NCBI GenBank assembly: GCA_015499985.1
Contig: JAAAUF010000114.1
Location: forward strand, 9,999 to 63,951
Length of the DNA: 53,953 bases
Direction of reading: 5' to 3'
Origin: Haplosporangium gracile
Lineage: Eukaryota; Mortierellomycota; Mortierellomycetes; Mortierellales; Mortierellaceae
How positions within the stretch are numbered: the first letter of the stretch is position 1; each line of letters opens with the position of its first letter. Under the pieces are notes generated by a model that saw nothing but the letters and a program-made list of their open reading frames with translations, was not told the DNA's origin and did not search any database. Shown piece by piece: positions 1 through 13,600 of this stretch. The translations under genes and the position numbers were made by a program.

Positions 1-3000
1 ATCCAGGAGTTTTTGGCGACCCTTCTTCACCGCACAAAGGCCGATGTTGCCCCCCTCGCCAAGGTTTTTTACCAAAAGTCTTGGCTTACGATCCGTCAGC
101 TCACTCTGGAGTTGTACAGGAACCAGACTATCCGCTTCGACTCGCTCACCAAGGCCTGGGAATGGGAGTCTTGTGCTGAGACCTTGGCACATGAGGTCAG
201 GAAGTTGACTGGTGAAGAATACGCGTTCCTGGAACAACGCTTCCGTGCATTGGACTGCGACACCAAAAAGATCATCATTTGCGCGGCGGTCTGCGGCTCC
301 ATTATCAGCATCCATGACCTCCAGCACCTAGCGTCAACGGTGTACGTTTGGTCGACCAGAGGAGGCCACGGTACTCACCCGTCTCACGAGGGGCTCAACC
401 ATGCTCCCGGGACCGCTGAGCTCGATTCCAATAAGGGGAGCAGCGCCATGGCAGGATTGCAGTCGGCTTTGCGGGAGGGCATTCTTGCGTACACCACAGT
501 ACCGGATCACGTTCGATTTCACCATAACATCATGCGCAAAGTTGCCCTCTCGCTCTTGGAGGGTACTGACGAGAAGGAACGTTTGCATTACGAGATGGCA
601 AAGATTCTGCTCAAAACCCCTGGTCAAGAGTTCCGGACGGCGAACCACGTTTTGCTGTCACTGGACCTCATCAAAAAGAAGCTGGCTCCTGTAGACCCTG
701 ATGCGCCTAAGGAGATACCGTATTGGGTGCCTGTCGTGGATGAGGGCGCTGATGCCGAATACCCAGAACCGGACACTGAGTCTCTGAGAGCTATACTGTC
801 TCTTGCAGGCGAGAAGTCTCAGAAGAGTGGCGCACAGGATCTGGCGATGTCGAACTGGTATGCTGCTTTGACATTACTTCCTGAGGACTGCTGGGACTTG
901 CCTGTTGCTGGAACTGCCGAGGGGGGCCTCGGGTCGAGCGAAATGGATGTTGACGGGAAGGAAGGTATTGTGTATGAGGTCCCCCAGGTCAAAACGCCGC
1001 TCTACCTTGAGGCATTGAAACTTCACATTCAGTGCATTGAAGCGGAGCGTTGGCGGGAGAACTTTGATGAGGCAATGAGTATCTGTAACACTGTCCTGGA
1101 CAAAATCACGGACCCAGTTGACCGCGCACGGGTGTATCAGCACCAGATCGAGATCTCGGTATGGGCCTTCAGTCGACCGGACGAGGCGACACGTATTGCG
1201 ATCCAGTGTTTGCAGGAACTGGGGCTATCCAAGGATATTTCGTTCAACCCATCCCAAGCTGAGATTCGAAAGCTGTACGACGAGACCCATCTTTTATTGT
1301 TGAGTCATATGGTGGAACTGGAGGCGGAGAATCCGAAGGTTTGCATAGACGCAAGGATTAACATGATGATGGAAGTCCTCTCTGTCGCAAAGTAGGTGAT
1401 ATGCACGACGTTTGTTTTTCATCCAAGAGAGTGACAATATGTTGCTTATGCAAACTTAACTAACCGCCTGACTCTACTATTGCCTTAGCTCGAGTCTCTA
1501 TTACTGCAATGTGCCGTTCTTAGCTGTCGGAGTTGTAGAGTCTCTCAAGCTCGTCTGCGAACATGGCTTTTCCAAGGACGCCGGGCGCGCATTGGTCTCG
1601 TTCGCATTGACCCACTCTACATGGCATGGAGTTCTCGAGAATGCCTATGAAGTCGGAAAGTAAGCAGAACAAGGATAGTTTCAGTCATACCCACTGTTGG
1701 TGTCTGTCAATACTCCGAGCGACAATTAACAAATTCTTTTCGTTAATATTAGATTGGCATACCGAGTCTGCAAGGACAACCACCATGTCAAGTTTCTCTT
1801 TCATTTGACAGTCCAGCAATGGGGTGAGCATATCGCCAACTCCATCCCAGCACTGGAAGAGACACTGATGGCCTCGGATATGAGCTGTGATCGACTTTTC
1901 CACACTGCAGGAACCATACACATCTCAGTCATGCGTGTCCTTCTTGGCCGCGTTCACCTTCGTGACTGCATGGCGGCGACAACAGACCTCATCAACAAGC
2001 ACAACGAATTCGGACCCAAGTCGCACGGAGTTGAGGTGATGCAGGGAATTTTGCAGCTGGTCAAGTGTCTCAAGGGTCAAACGCAGTCGGACAACCCCGA
2101 GACAATTTTTGACGACAATGATTTTGCAGAGTCCAAGATTCGCGGTAAGGTCGACAAGTCTCTCATCCTGGTCCACAACAACAGTACCTATACTATGCTC
2201 AAGATCATGGCGGCCTTCGTCTTTGGCCATTATGAGTTTATCGACGAGATCACCAAGACCTGGCACGATGACCCCAAATCATTGATGAACTTTGAAGGCA
2301 CTTGGATCTCCCACTCAATACTGACGGTCATCGGACTCACCCTTGTCAACCTGATGAGAACTGAACAACCCGTAGACGTCAGGGAACGGCGGCGCAACCA
2401 GCTATTCGCGATCAAGGAGAGGATGGAGAAGGGAGCCCTTAAGTTCCCGACAAACCATGCGTCGATGTTCCACTTGATCGAGGCGGAGATGGCTGATCAG
2501 GAAGAGGAGCCCAAGAAAGACTTGAAGTCGATTCTGTTGTTATACGAAAAGTCAATCGCCTACGCCATCGAGGGTGACTTTCCACTCCACCGATGCATTG
2601 CGTACGAGCTGGCCGCTAACTGTCACGTCCGCCATGGACTCGTTACCAGTGCCAGATGTCTATTGGCCAACTCTTGCAAGGGATACCAGATCTGGGGAGC
2701 CCGCGGTAAGGTTCTATGGTTTTACAAGACATACCCAGAGACCTTCGGAACGCCGCCCGAGATCGAAAACGCGGTGCCTGCGCGTGGATTCTTTTATCGG
2801 CCCAGCGATAGTCCTTCTGCTCGGCGTCCCCGAGCCAACAGTGCCGCTTGTGCCGTGCCTACGAGCGCCTCCAATGTCAGCAGCACCATTGTCGGAGCAC
2901 ACTCCCATGCGACTACCTCACCCTGGCTCGCGGGCAGCCCCAAGACAATCTACAGTCCGGGTGGATACGGGAGCGATGCTGTTTCAGCGGCAGCCGCGGC

Positions 3001-6000
3001 TATGGCAGAGTCGTGCCTTACATCTAGCATGCAATCAGGAAGCGCCTCAACCACAAGCTCAACCTCAGGACCGCTCACTAACAGCAGCTGGATTGCATCG
3101 CCACAGTCACCAGAGATGGACAATGCCGATCTGGACGTTCTCGACTTTTCATCTGTAATTGAAGCCATGCAAGTGATTGCCAGTGAAATCGACCTCGATT
3201 TGCTTCTGGTCAAGTCGCTCGGGGTTCTCAACCAAAGTGTCGGCGCCAAACGGTGCTGTGTGATCATTGCTAAGGACCAAGAGCTGGTCTTGGCGGTGTC
3301 CCAAGGTGATCTTGGACGATGCGAAGCCGTAAACCCGCCAATGGAGATTAGCCAGTGCAGCTCCCTCTTCCACGGTGTCATCAACTATGTCATCAACACT
3401 GGAACCCCCTGCCTGCTGACCAACGCTCAGGACGACCCCAGATTCTGTGCAGACGAATATCTCAAGCAGCGTTCCGATCTCAAGACTGTGCTTTGCGCGC
3501 CAATCGTTCACAAGGGCGCTATGGTCGGAGTACTGTACATGGAAGCCTTCCCTCAACGTGCGTTTGCCAACAAGCGTATGTTGGTCATGAACCTCTTGGT
3601 GCAGCAGTTGGGAATCTCCATCACCAACGCTATGCTGTATCAATCAGTTCTTCAGTCCGAGGCGAAGTTGAATGGCTTGCTGGAGAACATGCCCTGTGGA
3701 ATCGCCTTGTGGGACGCCACGGCTGAGAACTGCCAGTACATCAACTCGAGTTGGAAGGATATGACCGGATTTTCGCTCGATGAAATATTGGATTCAGGAT
3801 GGAAGATTCTGACCCATGTCGATGAAGTTGCGATCTACGCCCAGCATTGGCATGAGCGCGTTCAGGCTGGAGTTCCTTGTCAATGGTAGGTGACTACATC
3901 TTTCGCTAGGTTAACACATCGTTAATAAGTTTTTGCCATATCTGTAACTGCTATCGATTTTCTGCTCATTGTAGGGAGAGTCGCTACAGGCTGAAGGATG
4001 GATCATATCGATGGGGGATTGTAAGGATGTTGCCAATCAAGTCGCCGTCGGACAATAAGATCATCCAGTGGCTTACGGTGACAATCGACATTGACGATCA
4101 GCGCCGCGCCGTCCAACTCAAGTCAAACTTCTTAGCCAATATGAGCCACGAGCTGCGCACGTAAGTCTTTTTCGCGTTTTTTTTCTGAAGCATGCTATGA
4201 GAGTCTATTTGTTATCGCCAAAGATGATTTTGATTCTTTAGAATTAACATGTTTTGATGGCAATTTTTCATCGCTGTACAATATATTAGGCCATTTTCTG
4301 GTATCTTGGGTATGCTGTCGCTCCTGCGGGACTCGAGCGGACTTTCACAGGAGCAATTCGAGTTTGTTGACATGGCCAAGGCATCTTGTGAGATGTTAAT
4401 CCGTATCGTGGATGACCTGCTTAACTTCAGCAAGTTGGAGGCGGACAAGGTTACCCTGGAGTACATCCCTCTTTGCTTCGAAGAGATCCTTGGAGGTAAT
4501 GAATGCAGAATTTGACCTTTCGAATGCCTTGGTTGCCATCAGTCCAGGTTTGTTACGATGCCGTATTAATGTATCAGTATTTCCTTCTACATTGTAGATG
4601 TGTGCGATTTGTTGGTGCCATTGGCGTCTCGCAAGGGCCTGGAATTGATAATGCTATTTGACCATACGTTCCCGATACTACTGATTGGCGACCCTGACAG
4701 GATGAAGCAGATATTGATGAACCTCATCGGCAATGCCATCAAATTTTCGACTACCGGTAACGTCGTCATTGAGTTTTGGCAAGAAGTGAATAAGAAGAAA
4801 TCTCGCCAATATGCCAACCAGGCGGCATCGCAGGATCTACTCAAGATCCTCTGCGACAACACGTCGGGCCGTGCCGAGTTGGAGGACGATTCCCATTTTG
4901 GGGACGAGGTTGTTTTGCACTGCGCGGTCAGGGATCAAGGAATCGGAATGAGCCCTCAGGAACAAAAGATGTTGTTTGTCTCGTTTCAACAAACTGACAA
5001 TGGAACGACGCGAAAATATGGAGGCACCGGATTGGGACTGTCGATCTGCGCTCAGCTAATCGCGCATATGAACGGCAAGATTGTGGTCGATTCGGAGAAG
5101 GGCAAGGGTGCAACATTTACTTTCACAGCCAAGTTGAGGACTCCGACAGACTACGATCACGAGCAAAACCCGGCCGAGACTGCAAGGATCAAGGAGTGCG
5201 ACAAGATCCTGGCGGTGCGCTTGGATGTCATCAGAGACAAACGGATTTTGATCTTGTCGCCCAACCGAGACCTTCGAGGGCAGATTAAGCGGGCTCTTCG
5301 GGACACCATATTTGTCGAGTATGAGACGGTGGAAGCTGCCTTGGAGAGTGGCATTATTAAGTTGACTGGCCTTTCGACTGCAACCTCAAAGGTATCCGAC
5401 TCCAGAAGAGTGGACGTGGATATCAAGGAACCGCTCAACAAGGACGGCCATTCTGGACCAGGGGTATCTACGGAAGACGAGATTATGACCGATGGCTACC
5501 GAGATTCTTTGGGCTTGGAGACTGTTGGTCCATTCGACTTCATTGTCGTGGATCACGTATTAGACTCTGCAGAGCTGGATCGCATCTACCCGTCACCGGC
5601 AATCGCCTTTGTCTTGCTACTTGCGCCAACAACGGAGACTTTAAGATGGATTCTGCCACCAGCCGCCAAGGCACAGCCTGACGAGTCCGAGGAGTCTGGA
5701 GCTCTTGATGTCGGAGGCCGAGGAAGAATTCGCCGAGACGGTGATGCCCACCTGGGGGACAAGCCTGTAGGCCAAGTTCAGAGGGTCTCCGCAGGAGGCG
5801 CCACTAACTCCATTATCAGCAATCCTTACTTGGCTCAGAGTCATATTGCCGGACGGCCAACGGCATCGGCCCAGTCAGGAACCACAAAGAGTACTCTTAA
5901 GGTGCCCTCAAAGCTCTTCAAGAAGCGCAAATCGCGTGGCCAGATCACGGTGACAAGACCTGTGCCTCACCATGCCCTTCAAGACGACGAGCAACCCAAG

Positions 6001-7419
6001 ATGGAGACGAGCACATTCCAAATTTGTCGAATGATCAAACCTGTCCGCCGTTTGAAGCTGCTTCAGATTTTCTACAATGCGATTCACCAACACAATCACC
6101 GTCTTCAACACGAGGATCATCAGGATGACGATGGGACTGAGAGTCTGGATTCAGGATACCGTCGAGGTTCGACTGTGGAGACTTCGACTGAGAATGATTC
6201 TGACTCGGATACTGGAGTGGATAGGAAGCGTCGGCATTCAATCACGGATACGACCTCTGAGTCTCACTCGTCTTCTCCGCTGCCTCCTCTCCGGTCACGG
6301 TCGAATTCACCCATGTCGACTTCATTGTCTTCAGGTCACTCAGTGTCGTTAAAGCGAAGACGTGAACAGGATGCCTCCTCTTCCTCGGACACCAATGCTG
6401 ATCTAGATTTGAAGCGTGTACCGAAGGCTCAAAAGAATTCGGTCGATGACACTACGGTCATGAAAGGAGGACCAGCTACCACTCCCGCGGTGGTCGTCCT
6501 CCAAACGACGCTGATGACTGTGAATGCTGAGATTGATCCGCCCAGGAACCTTGGATTGAGCGAGGCTGTCATTGGAGTTGACGACAAGTCGTTCCCAAAG
6601 CGCACGAGAAACAATGACGCCTTGTCGCTGCTCTTGACACCTGAGGAGCGCAACAGCTGTCGTGGGAAAAATGTCCTTGTTGCGGAGGATGACTTTGTTT
6701 CTCAAAAGATCCTCGAGAAGTAAGTTTTTATTTTTTTTTTCTTGTTAGGCAACTAACATTTCGGCACTTTGTGATATGTTTTCTAACCAGCTCTTCACAT
6801 GCTTTCTCATCTAGACAATTGACAAAGCTGGGAATGAATGTGATGATTGCGAACAATGGACAAGAAGCCGTGAACCAGTGGCTGTCTGTTGAGCGTGGCC
6901 ACTACACCATTGCCATTTTTGATCACGTACGTGCCGACGATTTAGATCCATGTCAAATATTGCCTTGACGATAGTTGAATTTGGCTCGATTGCTAACTAT
7001 GTACTCTTTGTTATTATTGTGTTGGCGGAAATAGCACATGCCGATTATGGATGGACTTGTGGCGACGAAGAAGGTGCGGGCTTTGGAAGGAGAGTTTGCG
7101 CAGGAGCAGAACGATGGCAAGGAGCCGATCCGGATGCCGATTGTCGGGCTCAGTGCCGACATTCAACAAAGCACCAAAGAGGTATGTGTATGAAAATATG
7201 CCCCTTTAGTTCATGGTTTCTTTTTTTTTTTTACCCTAGACGAATGTGAAGTTCAAAAGTTCAGCTCAACTAACAGGTTCTTCTTTTCTTGCTGGGCAAC
7301 AGTCGTGTATCAAGGCGGGAATGGACGAGTACATGACCAAGCCTCTGCTCACCAAGGGACTTGCATTGTTGATCCAGAGATACTGTTGTGCCAGCCCCAG
7401 ACGCGAACCAGAGTCGTGA
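1..7419 (+). CDS. Hybrid histidine kinase, Mak2/Mak3/CHK1 type, copy 1 (5' partial)
   Basis: Membrane-less stress-sensing hybrid kinase that would phosphorylate itself and pass phosphate via its receiver to a histidine phosphotransfer protein. Exons: <1-1391, 1489-1659, 1753-3885, 3975-4160, 4290-4495, 4598-6719, 6815-6926, 7035-7181, 7303-7419; total 6585 nt, 2194 codons plus TGA. Seen in order: end of an AAA ATPase and a long helical region (residues 1-900); a Ser/Ala-rich linker; GAF (about 980-1180); PAS (about 1190-1285); H-box ANMSHELRTP spanning the intron after 4160; N-box (MNLIGNAIKFS), G-boxes (DQGIGM, GGTGLGLSIC); a degenerate receiver (DKRILILSP... FDFIVVDH); a long acidic/Ser-rich linker; a complete receiver (NVLVAEDD, phospho-acceptor in FDHHMPIMDG, TKPL). 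The N-terminus with the Walker A lies before the window. Domain assignment is from family knowledge; exon borders are supported by copy 2. Confidence 0.93.
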
Positions 7420-7617
7420 ATTTGCTGTATGGCCCCTCTCTCTTAGTTGGTAAAACTCAAGGACTATATAATATATTTATTTAATGATCATGTAGGTGTT
7501 CTTGGTTGGCGTTTTGATATTGTTGACAAAATCGTTATTTTTTTCATTACTTCTGAACAAAGTGAGTGAGTGAGTGGATGGCGTGTGCATCATCACGGTT
7601 TTGTTGCGCCTTTGTCG
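7420..7617. other. Convergent 3' intergenic spacer between the two histidine kinases
   Basis: Only 198 bp separate the TGA of copy 1 from the TAA of copy 2. The stretch is AT-rich with a run near 7467-7485 (tatataatatatttattta) that could serve as a poly(A) signal region for the + gene; the - strand transcript must end in the same space. Overlapping 3' ends are likely by inference. No ORF or RNA gene is seen. Confidence 0.6.
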
Positions 7618-10600
7618 TTATTCGCAGCAGTATCGCTGGATTAAAATTGCAAGTCCCTGGGTCAACAGCGGCTTGGTCATGTACTCATCCATTCCTGCCT
7701 TGATACATTTCTATTTTGTTTAAAAAAAAACAAAAACAGCCAAAAAAAACTGAGTCAGTATAACGCCCAGTTACCATCGGCCTTCAGAAGAAACGTTGTC
7801 ATCCAATTTTCTGAAAAGACTATTACCTCTTTGGTAGCGTGCTGGATATCGGCACTCAGACCGACAATAGGGATGCGGCTGGAGTTCTTGGTTGGTTTTA
7901 AGACGCCAGAACTTGCGCTTCCTTCTCCAGCTGCAGGTTGACCCCTATTAGCATCGTCCTCGTTGTCCGGATTGAGTCCCCGTCTTTCCTCCTCTTCCGC
8001 CTTATGCTCTGCTTCCAATGACCGAATCATCCTCGTCGCTGCTAGACCGTCCATGATCGGCATATGCTATTGTGGCAAGTGAACGTGGTTCAGTGATATC
8101 AGGACGATTAGTATGCGAGTTTGATGGGTAAGAAAATGAAGGAAGCAAAAGATTCTGCTGAGCAGCTTACATGATCGAAAATGGCGATGGTGTAGTGACC
8201 ACGCTCAGCCGCCAGCCATCGGTTGACGGCCTCCTGTCCGTTGTTGGCAATCACCACGTTCATTCCTAGCTTTGTCAACTGCCTGTTAAATCAACACAAT
8301 GAAAAACAACAATGAGCAAGGATATAATTATAAGCAAATATGCCTTGCTGTTTACACTTCAAGCATGATGAAAGAAAAAAAGAAAAAAAAAAACACATTC
8401 TGAACAGAAAGCACGGGATGGAACGTACTTTTCAAGGATCTTCTGGGAGACGAAATCATCCTCGGCGACGAGGACATTGATGCCCTGACACATCTTGAGC
8501 TGTCGGGGCGACAGGAGCAACAATAAGGCATCGTTGTTGCGAGCCCGCTTCCTGACATCGTTGTCCTGATCCATATCCATGTCCCGGCTCCTGGGGCGGC
8601 TCTTGCCCTTCTTCCGCGCTGCAGCCGCTGCTGCTGTTGATGACGAGGACTTGGGTGTCAGTCTCGCTGACTTGAACACAGATCCTTCATCACGTTTCTT
8701 CACTCCACCTTCGGCAGAAATGTCCTCGCTAGCCAAAGAGGGGTTCGACCGCCTGCGCTTCAGAGTCTTGGGTGGCGATGGTCGACTTGACGAGCTGTCA
8801 GACATGGGCGAAGACGCTGCTGCAGGAGTCGAGTATGCAGAAGATGTAGGTGTAGAAACATCCCCTCCTCTGCCTGGCCGGCTGTACTCATCTCCTATAC
8901 TACAATCGTCTCCATTCTCGTTGTCGATTCCAGCCTCGTCGTCCTCGTCCAATTCAGTCAACCTAGCACCTGTCGGCCACCTATTATCCTCGTCTTCCTC
9001 CATGTATTCTTCAGGATGCATCTGCCGATGCTCATGCTGCATCAGAGCGTTGGACATGATCTGGAGCAGCTTCATCCGGCGAACGGGTTTGATCATCCGA
9101 ACCACCTGGAACGAAGATCCCTCACTGTTCGACAGGACCTTGCGGACATGACCCTGATGCGACACACCGTTCTTCCTCCGTCTGAACAGCTGTGATGGCA
9201 ATTTGGCCAACTCCACACCACTCGTCACCGTCGTGGCCGCAGCAGCAGCGTTTCCAGAATTAGAATATCCAGCAGCCAGACTCTTGATCCCATCACAAAC
9301 AGGCGCCCTTGCCGGAGCCGTGGAGGTAGAAACAGAAGTCGAATGGTCGACCTTGGACGTGTACGACGCGCTATGAACACGTCCCATCGCCCTCGCTGCA
9401 AAATCCATCTCTGAACTCTGACGAATCCGACCCCTGCCTCCTACATCCACCTGCTCACTCTCGGCGACCTCATCCAGATTGGCACCATATCGTTTCTCGG
9501 TTGCGGGCGGGAGGATCCAACGCAAGGTCTCGGTCGTGGGTGCCAAAAGGAGGACATAGGCGACTCGTGGGGAGGGGTGGATACAGTCAAGTTCTGCAGA
9601 GTCAAGGACATGATCGATGAGAATAAAGTCGAACTGTTGAATGAGTGGGAGGTCTGAGCCTGTTGCGGTGGATTTGCCCTTGTAGGGACTGTTACCCTTT
9701 TTAAGCGGATCCTTGCTGCAAGGACTGCCGCTTGGCCTGTGATCGTCCTGGTCCTGGTCCTTTCCGCTACATGGTGATGTAGTGTTGCTATTGCAGGGGG
9801 TTTTGGCGGCTGGCTGGTCCTCCTGGCAATCTTCTCCGTCTTGACCTGACTGACCCTTGTAAGCTGGCTTGGGTTCGGCCTGAGACTTGTTCTTGCAAGA
9901 CCCTCCTTGTCCGTGTCCTTGAGCCGTGTTCTGGCATGACTGCTGGATTGGTGCCTCAGCTGCGAGTTGGTCCTGAGCTTCGGTGTCCTGGCTACTGTAT
10001 ACTTGAGAATCCAACACACCTTGGCTCTGACTCTGACAGTGACACACAGCACCACCGGAGTCCTTGCAAGGCCTCTTCGTCTGAGGCACAGGCACATTCT
10101 CCTCCTCCTCCTCGCTGTCACTGTGCAAAGAAGAAGCATCCGCCAACTCAGGGCACCCCTCCTCAGAATCACAAAGCATTCCAATCGCTCGTGCCTCGAT
10201 CGCCAAATCGACATTATTAAATTCCATTAACTGCGCCTGTTCTCCAATTGTCTGCTTGAGCTGCTCCCTCAGATGTGGGTTGGGCGACAAGATTAAGATC
10301 CGTTTGTCCTTCAGGGCCGTGGTTCGCTTATTCAGAACCACTCGGCATTCCTGGATCCGTGCATCCTCAGCCGGGTGTTGGGCTTTATCCTGATCGGTCA
10401 TGGTCGTCAGTTTCGCAGTGAAGGTGAACGTTGATCCTTTACCCTTCTCCGAATCAACAACAATCTTGCCGTTCATATGGGCAATCAACTGAGCACAGAT
10501 CGACAGCCCAAGTCCAGTACCTCCGTACTTGCGAGTCGTCCCACTGTCAGTCTGCTGGAACGAAACAAACAACATCTTCTGTTCCTCAGGCGTCATGCCG

Positions 10601-13600
10601 ATCCCCTGATCCGTGACTGAACAATGCAAGGAAACTTCATCGCCCAAGTGTGACTCATCTGACTCTAACGCAACCTTCCTCCTCAACTGCTCCACACCAC
10701 TGGTGTTATAGTAATCAAGTCGACATTTGCCCGTCAAGATGTCAAGGACGGATTGGGGCGGTTTTTTGACAGGGATAGTCTCGCGTTTGCGGATCTCGTG
10801 CCAGTACTTAATGACGACGCTTCCTGAAGTCGAGAACTTGATGGCGTTGCCGATCAGGTTCATGAGGATCTGCTTCATCCTATCTGGGTCGCCAATGAGT
10901 TGCACGGGGAGGGTGTTATCCAGAAGGATGATCAGCTCCAGTCCCTTGCGCGACGCCAGTGGAACCAATAGATCGCAGACATCTATTTTACAGGGTTTGA
11001 AAAGGGGAATTGTTACTTCTAAGCTCATGCGCGCAGACGCAGTTGCCAGTTGCGTACATAGATAACGAAATAATTACCTCCAAGGATCTCCTCGAAACAG
11101 AGTGGAATGTACTCCAAGGTAACCTTGTCGGCTTCCAGTTTGCTGAAGTTGAGCAGGTCATCAACGATACGGATTAACATCTCACAGGATGCCTTGGCCA
11201 TGTCAACAAACTCGAACTGTTCATCAGACAGTCCACTCGAGTCCTTGAGAAGCGACAGCATGCCCAAGATACCAGAAAATGGCCTAATGTATTGTACAGC
11301 GATGGAAATTTGCCACCAAAATGCGTTGAGGTTATAATTTCGTTTTCTTTCGGTCCGATTAGGCATTGCACCAAATACGCAAAAAAGGGGCCTTACGTGC
11401 GCAGCTCATGGCTCATATTGGCCAAGAAGTTGGACTTGAGTTGGACGGCACGACGCTGATCGTCAATGTCAATGGTGACGGTAAGCCATTGCAGAATGTT
11501 AGCCCTCTCAGTGTTGGCCCTGATGGGCAGCATCCTGACAATTCCCCAGCGATACGACCTATCGCTCAATCCGTACCTCGCCTCCCTAAAAATTTCATCA
11601 ATTTCGATATAGTAGGCAGTCAGTGTTATGTTCATTGCCAAAGAGAAAAGCAATATACAATCAAAGGCCAAATAGAATACTTACCATTGGCAAGACTCTC
11701 CGGCGCGAACGCGATCCTTCCAAGCGATACCATGTCCAACAACCTCATCGGGGTGGACCAAAATACTCCACCTCGACTCCATGATCTGGTCCACAGTGTA
11801 TCCCGTCATATCACCCCAAGTCGAATTAATATACTGACAGTTCTCCGCGTTTGCGTCCCACAACGCAATACCGCAGGGCATGTTCTCCAACAACCCATTC
11901 AGCTTGGTCTCGGATTGGAGGACCGACTGGTACAACAGTGCGTTGGTGATCGAGATGCCCAACTGCTGAACCAACAGGTTCATGACCAGCAACCTCTTGT
12001 TAGCGAACGCTCTCTCCGGGAAATCCTCCATGTACAAAACACCGACAAGGGCAGTCTTGTGAAGGATAGGTGAGCAGAGAACGGTCTTGAGGTCCACGTG
12101 TTGCTTAAGGTACTCGTCTGCACAGAACCGAGGGTCGTCTTTCGCATTGACAACCAGACAGGGAGCCGAGGTGTTGATCACATAGTGGATCACGCCCTGG
12201 AACAGCGAACTGCATTGATCGAACCTCATCGGAGGATTCACAGACTCGCAGCGGCCACGGTCTCCACCTAGTGAGGCAGCCAGAACGAGTTCGTGGTCCT
12301 TGGAGATGATGACGGAACACTTTTTGGCGCCAACGGATTGGTTGAGCACGCCAAGAGACTTGACCAACAACAGCTCCAGATCGATTTCACTCGCAATAAC
12401 CTGCATCGCCTCAATGACTGACGAGAAATCAATCACATCCAGATCCACATTCTCTACCTCAGGAGATCGAGGTGAACTGATCCATGTGTTCTGGAGGGAA
12501 TAAAGTGGCGCCGATAGAATAGAAGTTCCTGTTGACATCGCGCTGGCCGGACCGTTCGTCACAGAGGAGGAAGAAGGACATCCACCGCCACCGACGCCTG
12601 ACTGGAATGTAGACGCCAGACAAGATTCTGTAGCTGCCGAAATTGCAGCGGCGTTCAGGGCATCGTTCCCAATGTTAGAGGGGCTCATTGTCGAAAGAGG
12701 GCTGGCAGCCATCCAGGGAGAAGTAGCTGCTGCAGCAGCGGCAGCAAGTGGGCACACCGAGGCTGCATTGGCGCTGCTGGCGACATGTCGGAATGATCCA
12801 GATGATGCGGCAGCGGTGGCAGTAGCAATAGGGCAACTACTGGACGCAGCAGCAGCATATCGACTAGACTCGCTCTCGCTAGTAGGCCGATAAAACATGG
12901 AGCGCGCAAGTCCCGCGGGGTCGTCATCCTGAGGAGCCGGGAAGATATCGGGGTAGGTCTTGTGGAACCATTGAACCTTACCCTTGGCACCCCAATTATG
13001 GTAGACCTTGCAAGAGTTGGCCATGAGACATCTGGCACTCGTGAAAAGTCCATGGCGGAGGTGGCATTTCGCAGCCATCTCGTAGGCGAAACATTTATGG
13101 AGTGGAAAATCGCCGTCAGTTGCAAACTTGATCGCCTTCTCGTAGAGCAAGAAGACCTTCTTCATGGCTGGGACGAACTTTCCTCCGCGTCCGCGTCGTT
13201 TCGAGTCCGATAGCACGTTATAGACCCTGCACTGCGCGGCGTACTCTTCGTCATCATCCACCTCCATGCTGGTATCGAAGTCGTCACAGTCATCGTCTTC
13301 ACCATATTCCTCCTCCTGGCACAGTCTATGATCAGCCAGCTCAGCCTCCAAGAGGTAATACATGGCGGCATGGTTAGTCGCATACTTGCTGGCCCTCATC
13401 TTCATCTGATCCCGAATATTCAGCAACCGCCTCTGATGGCGCTTCCTGACCTGAGGGTCCTTCTCCGTCCTCAGCAAATTGACCAACGACAGACCGAGTA
13501 CCGTGAAAATCGAATGTGCGATCCAAGAACCTTCAAAGTTCATGACCGACTTTGGATCGTCATGCCAGACATCAGTCGTCTGGTCAATGAACGCGTAGTG

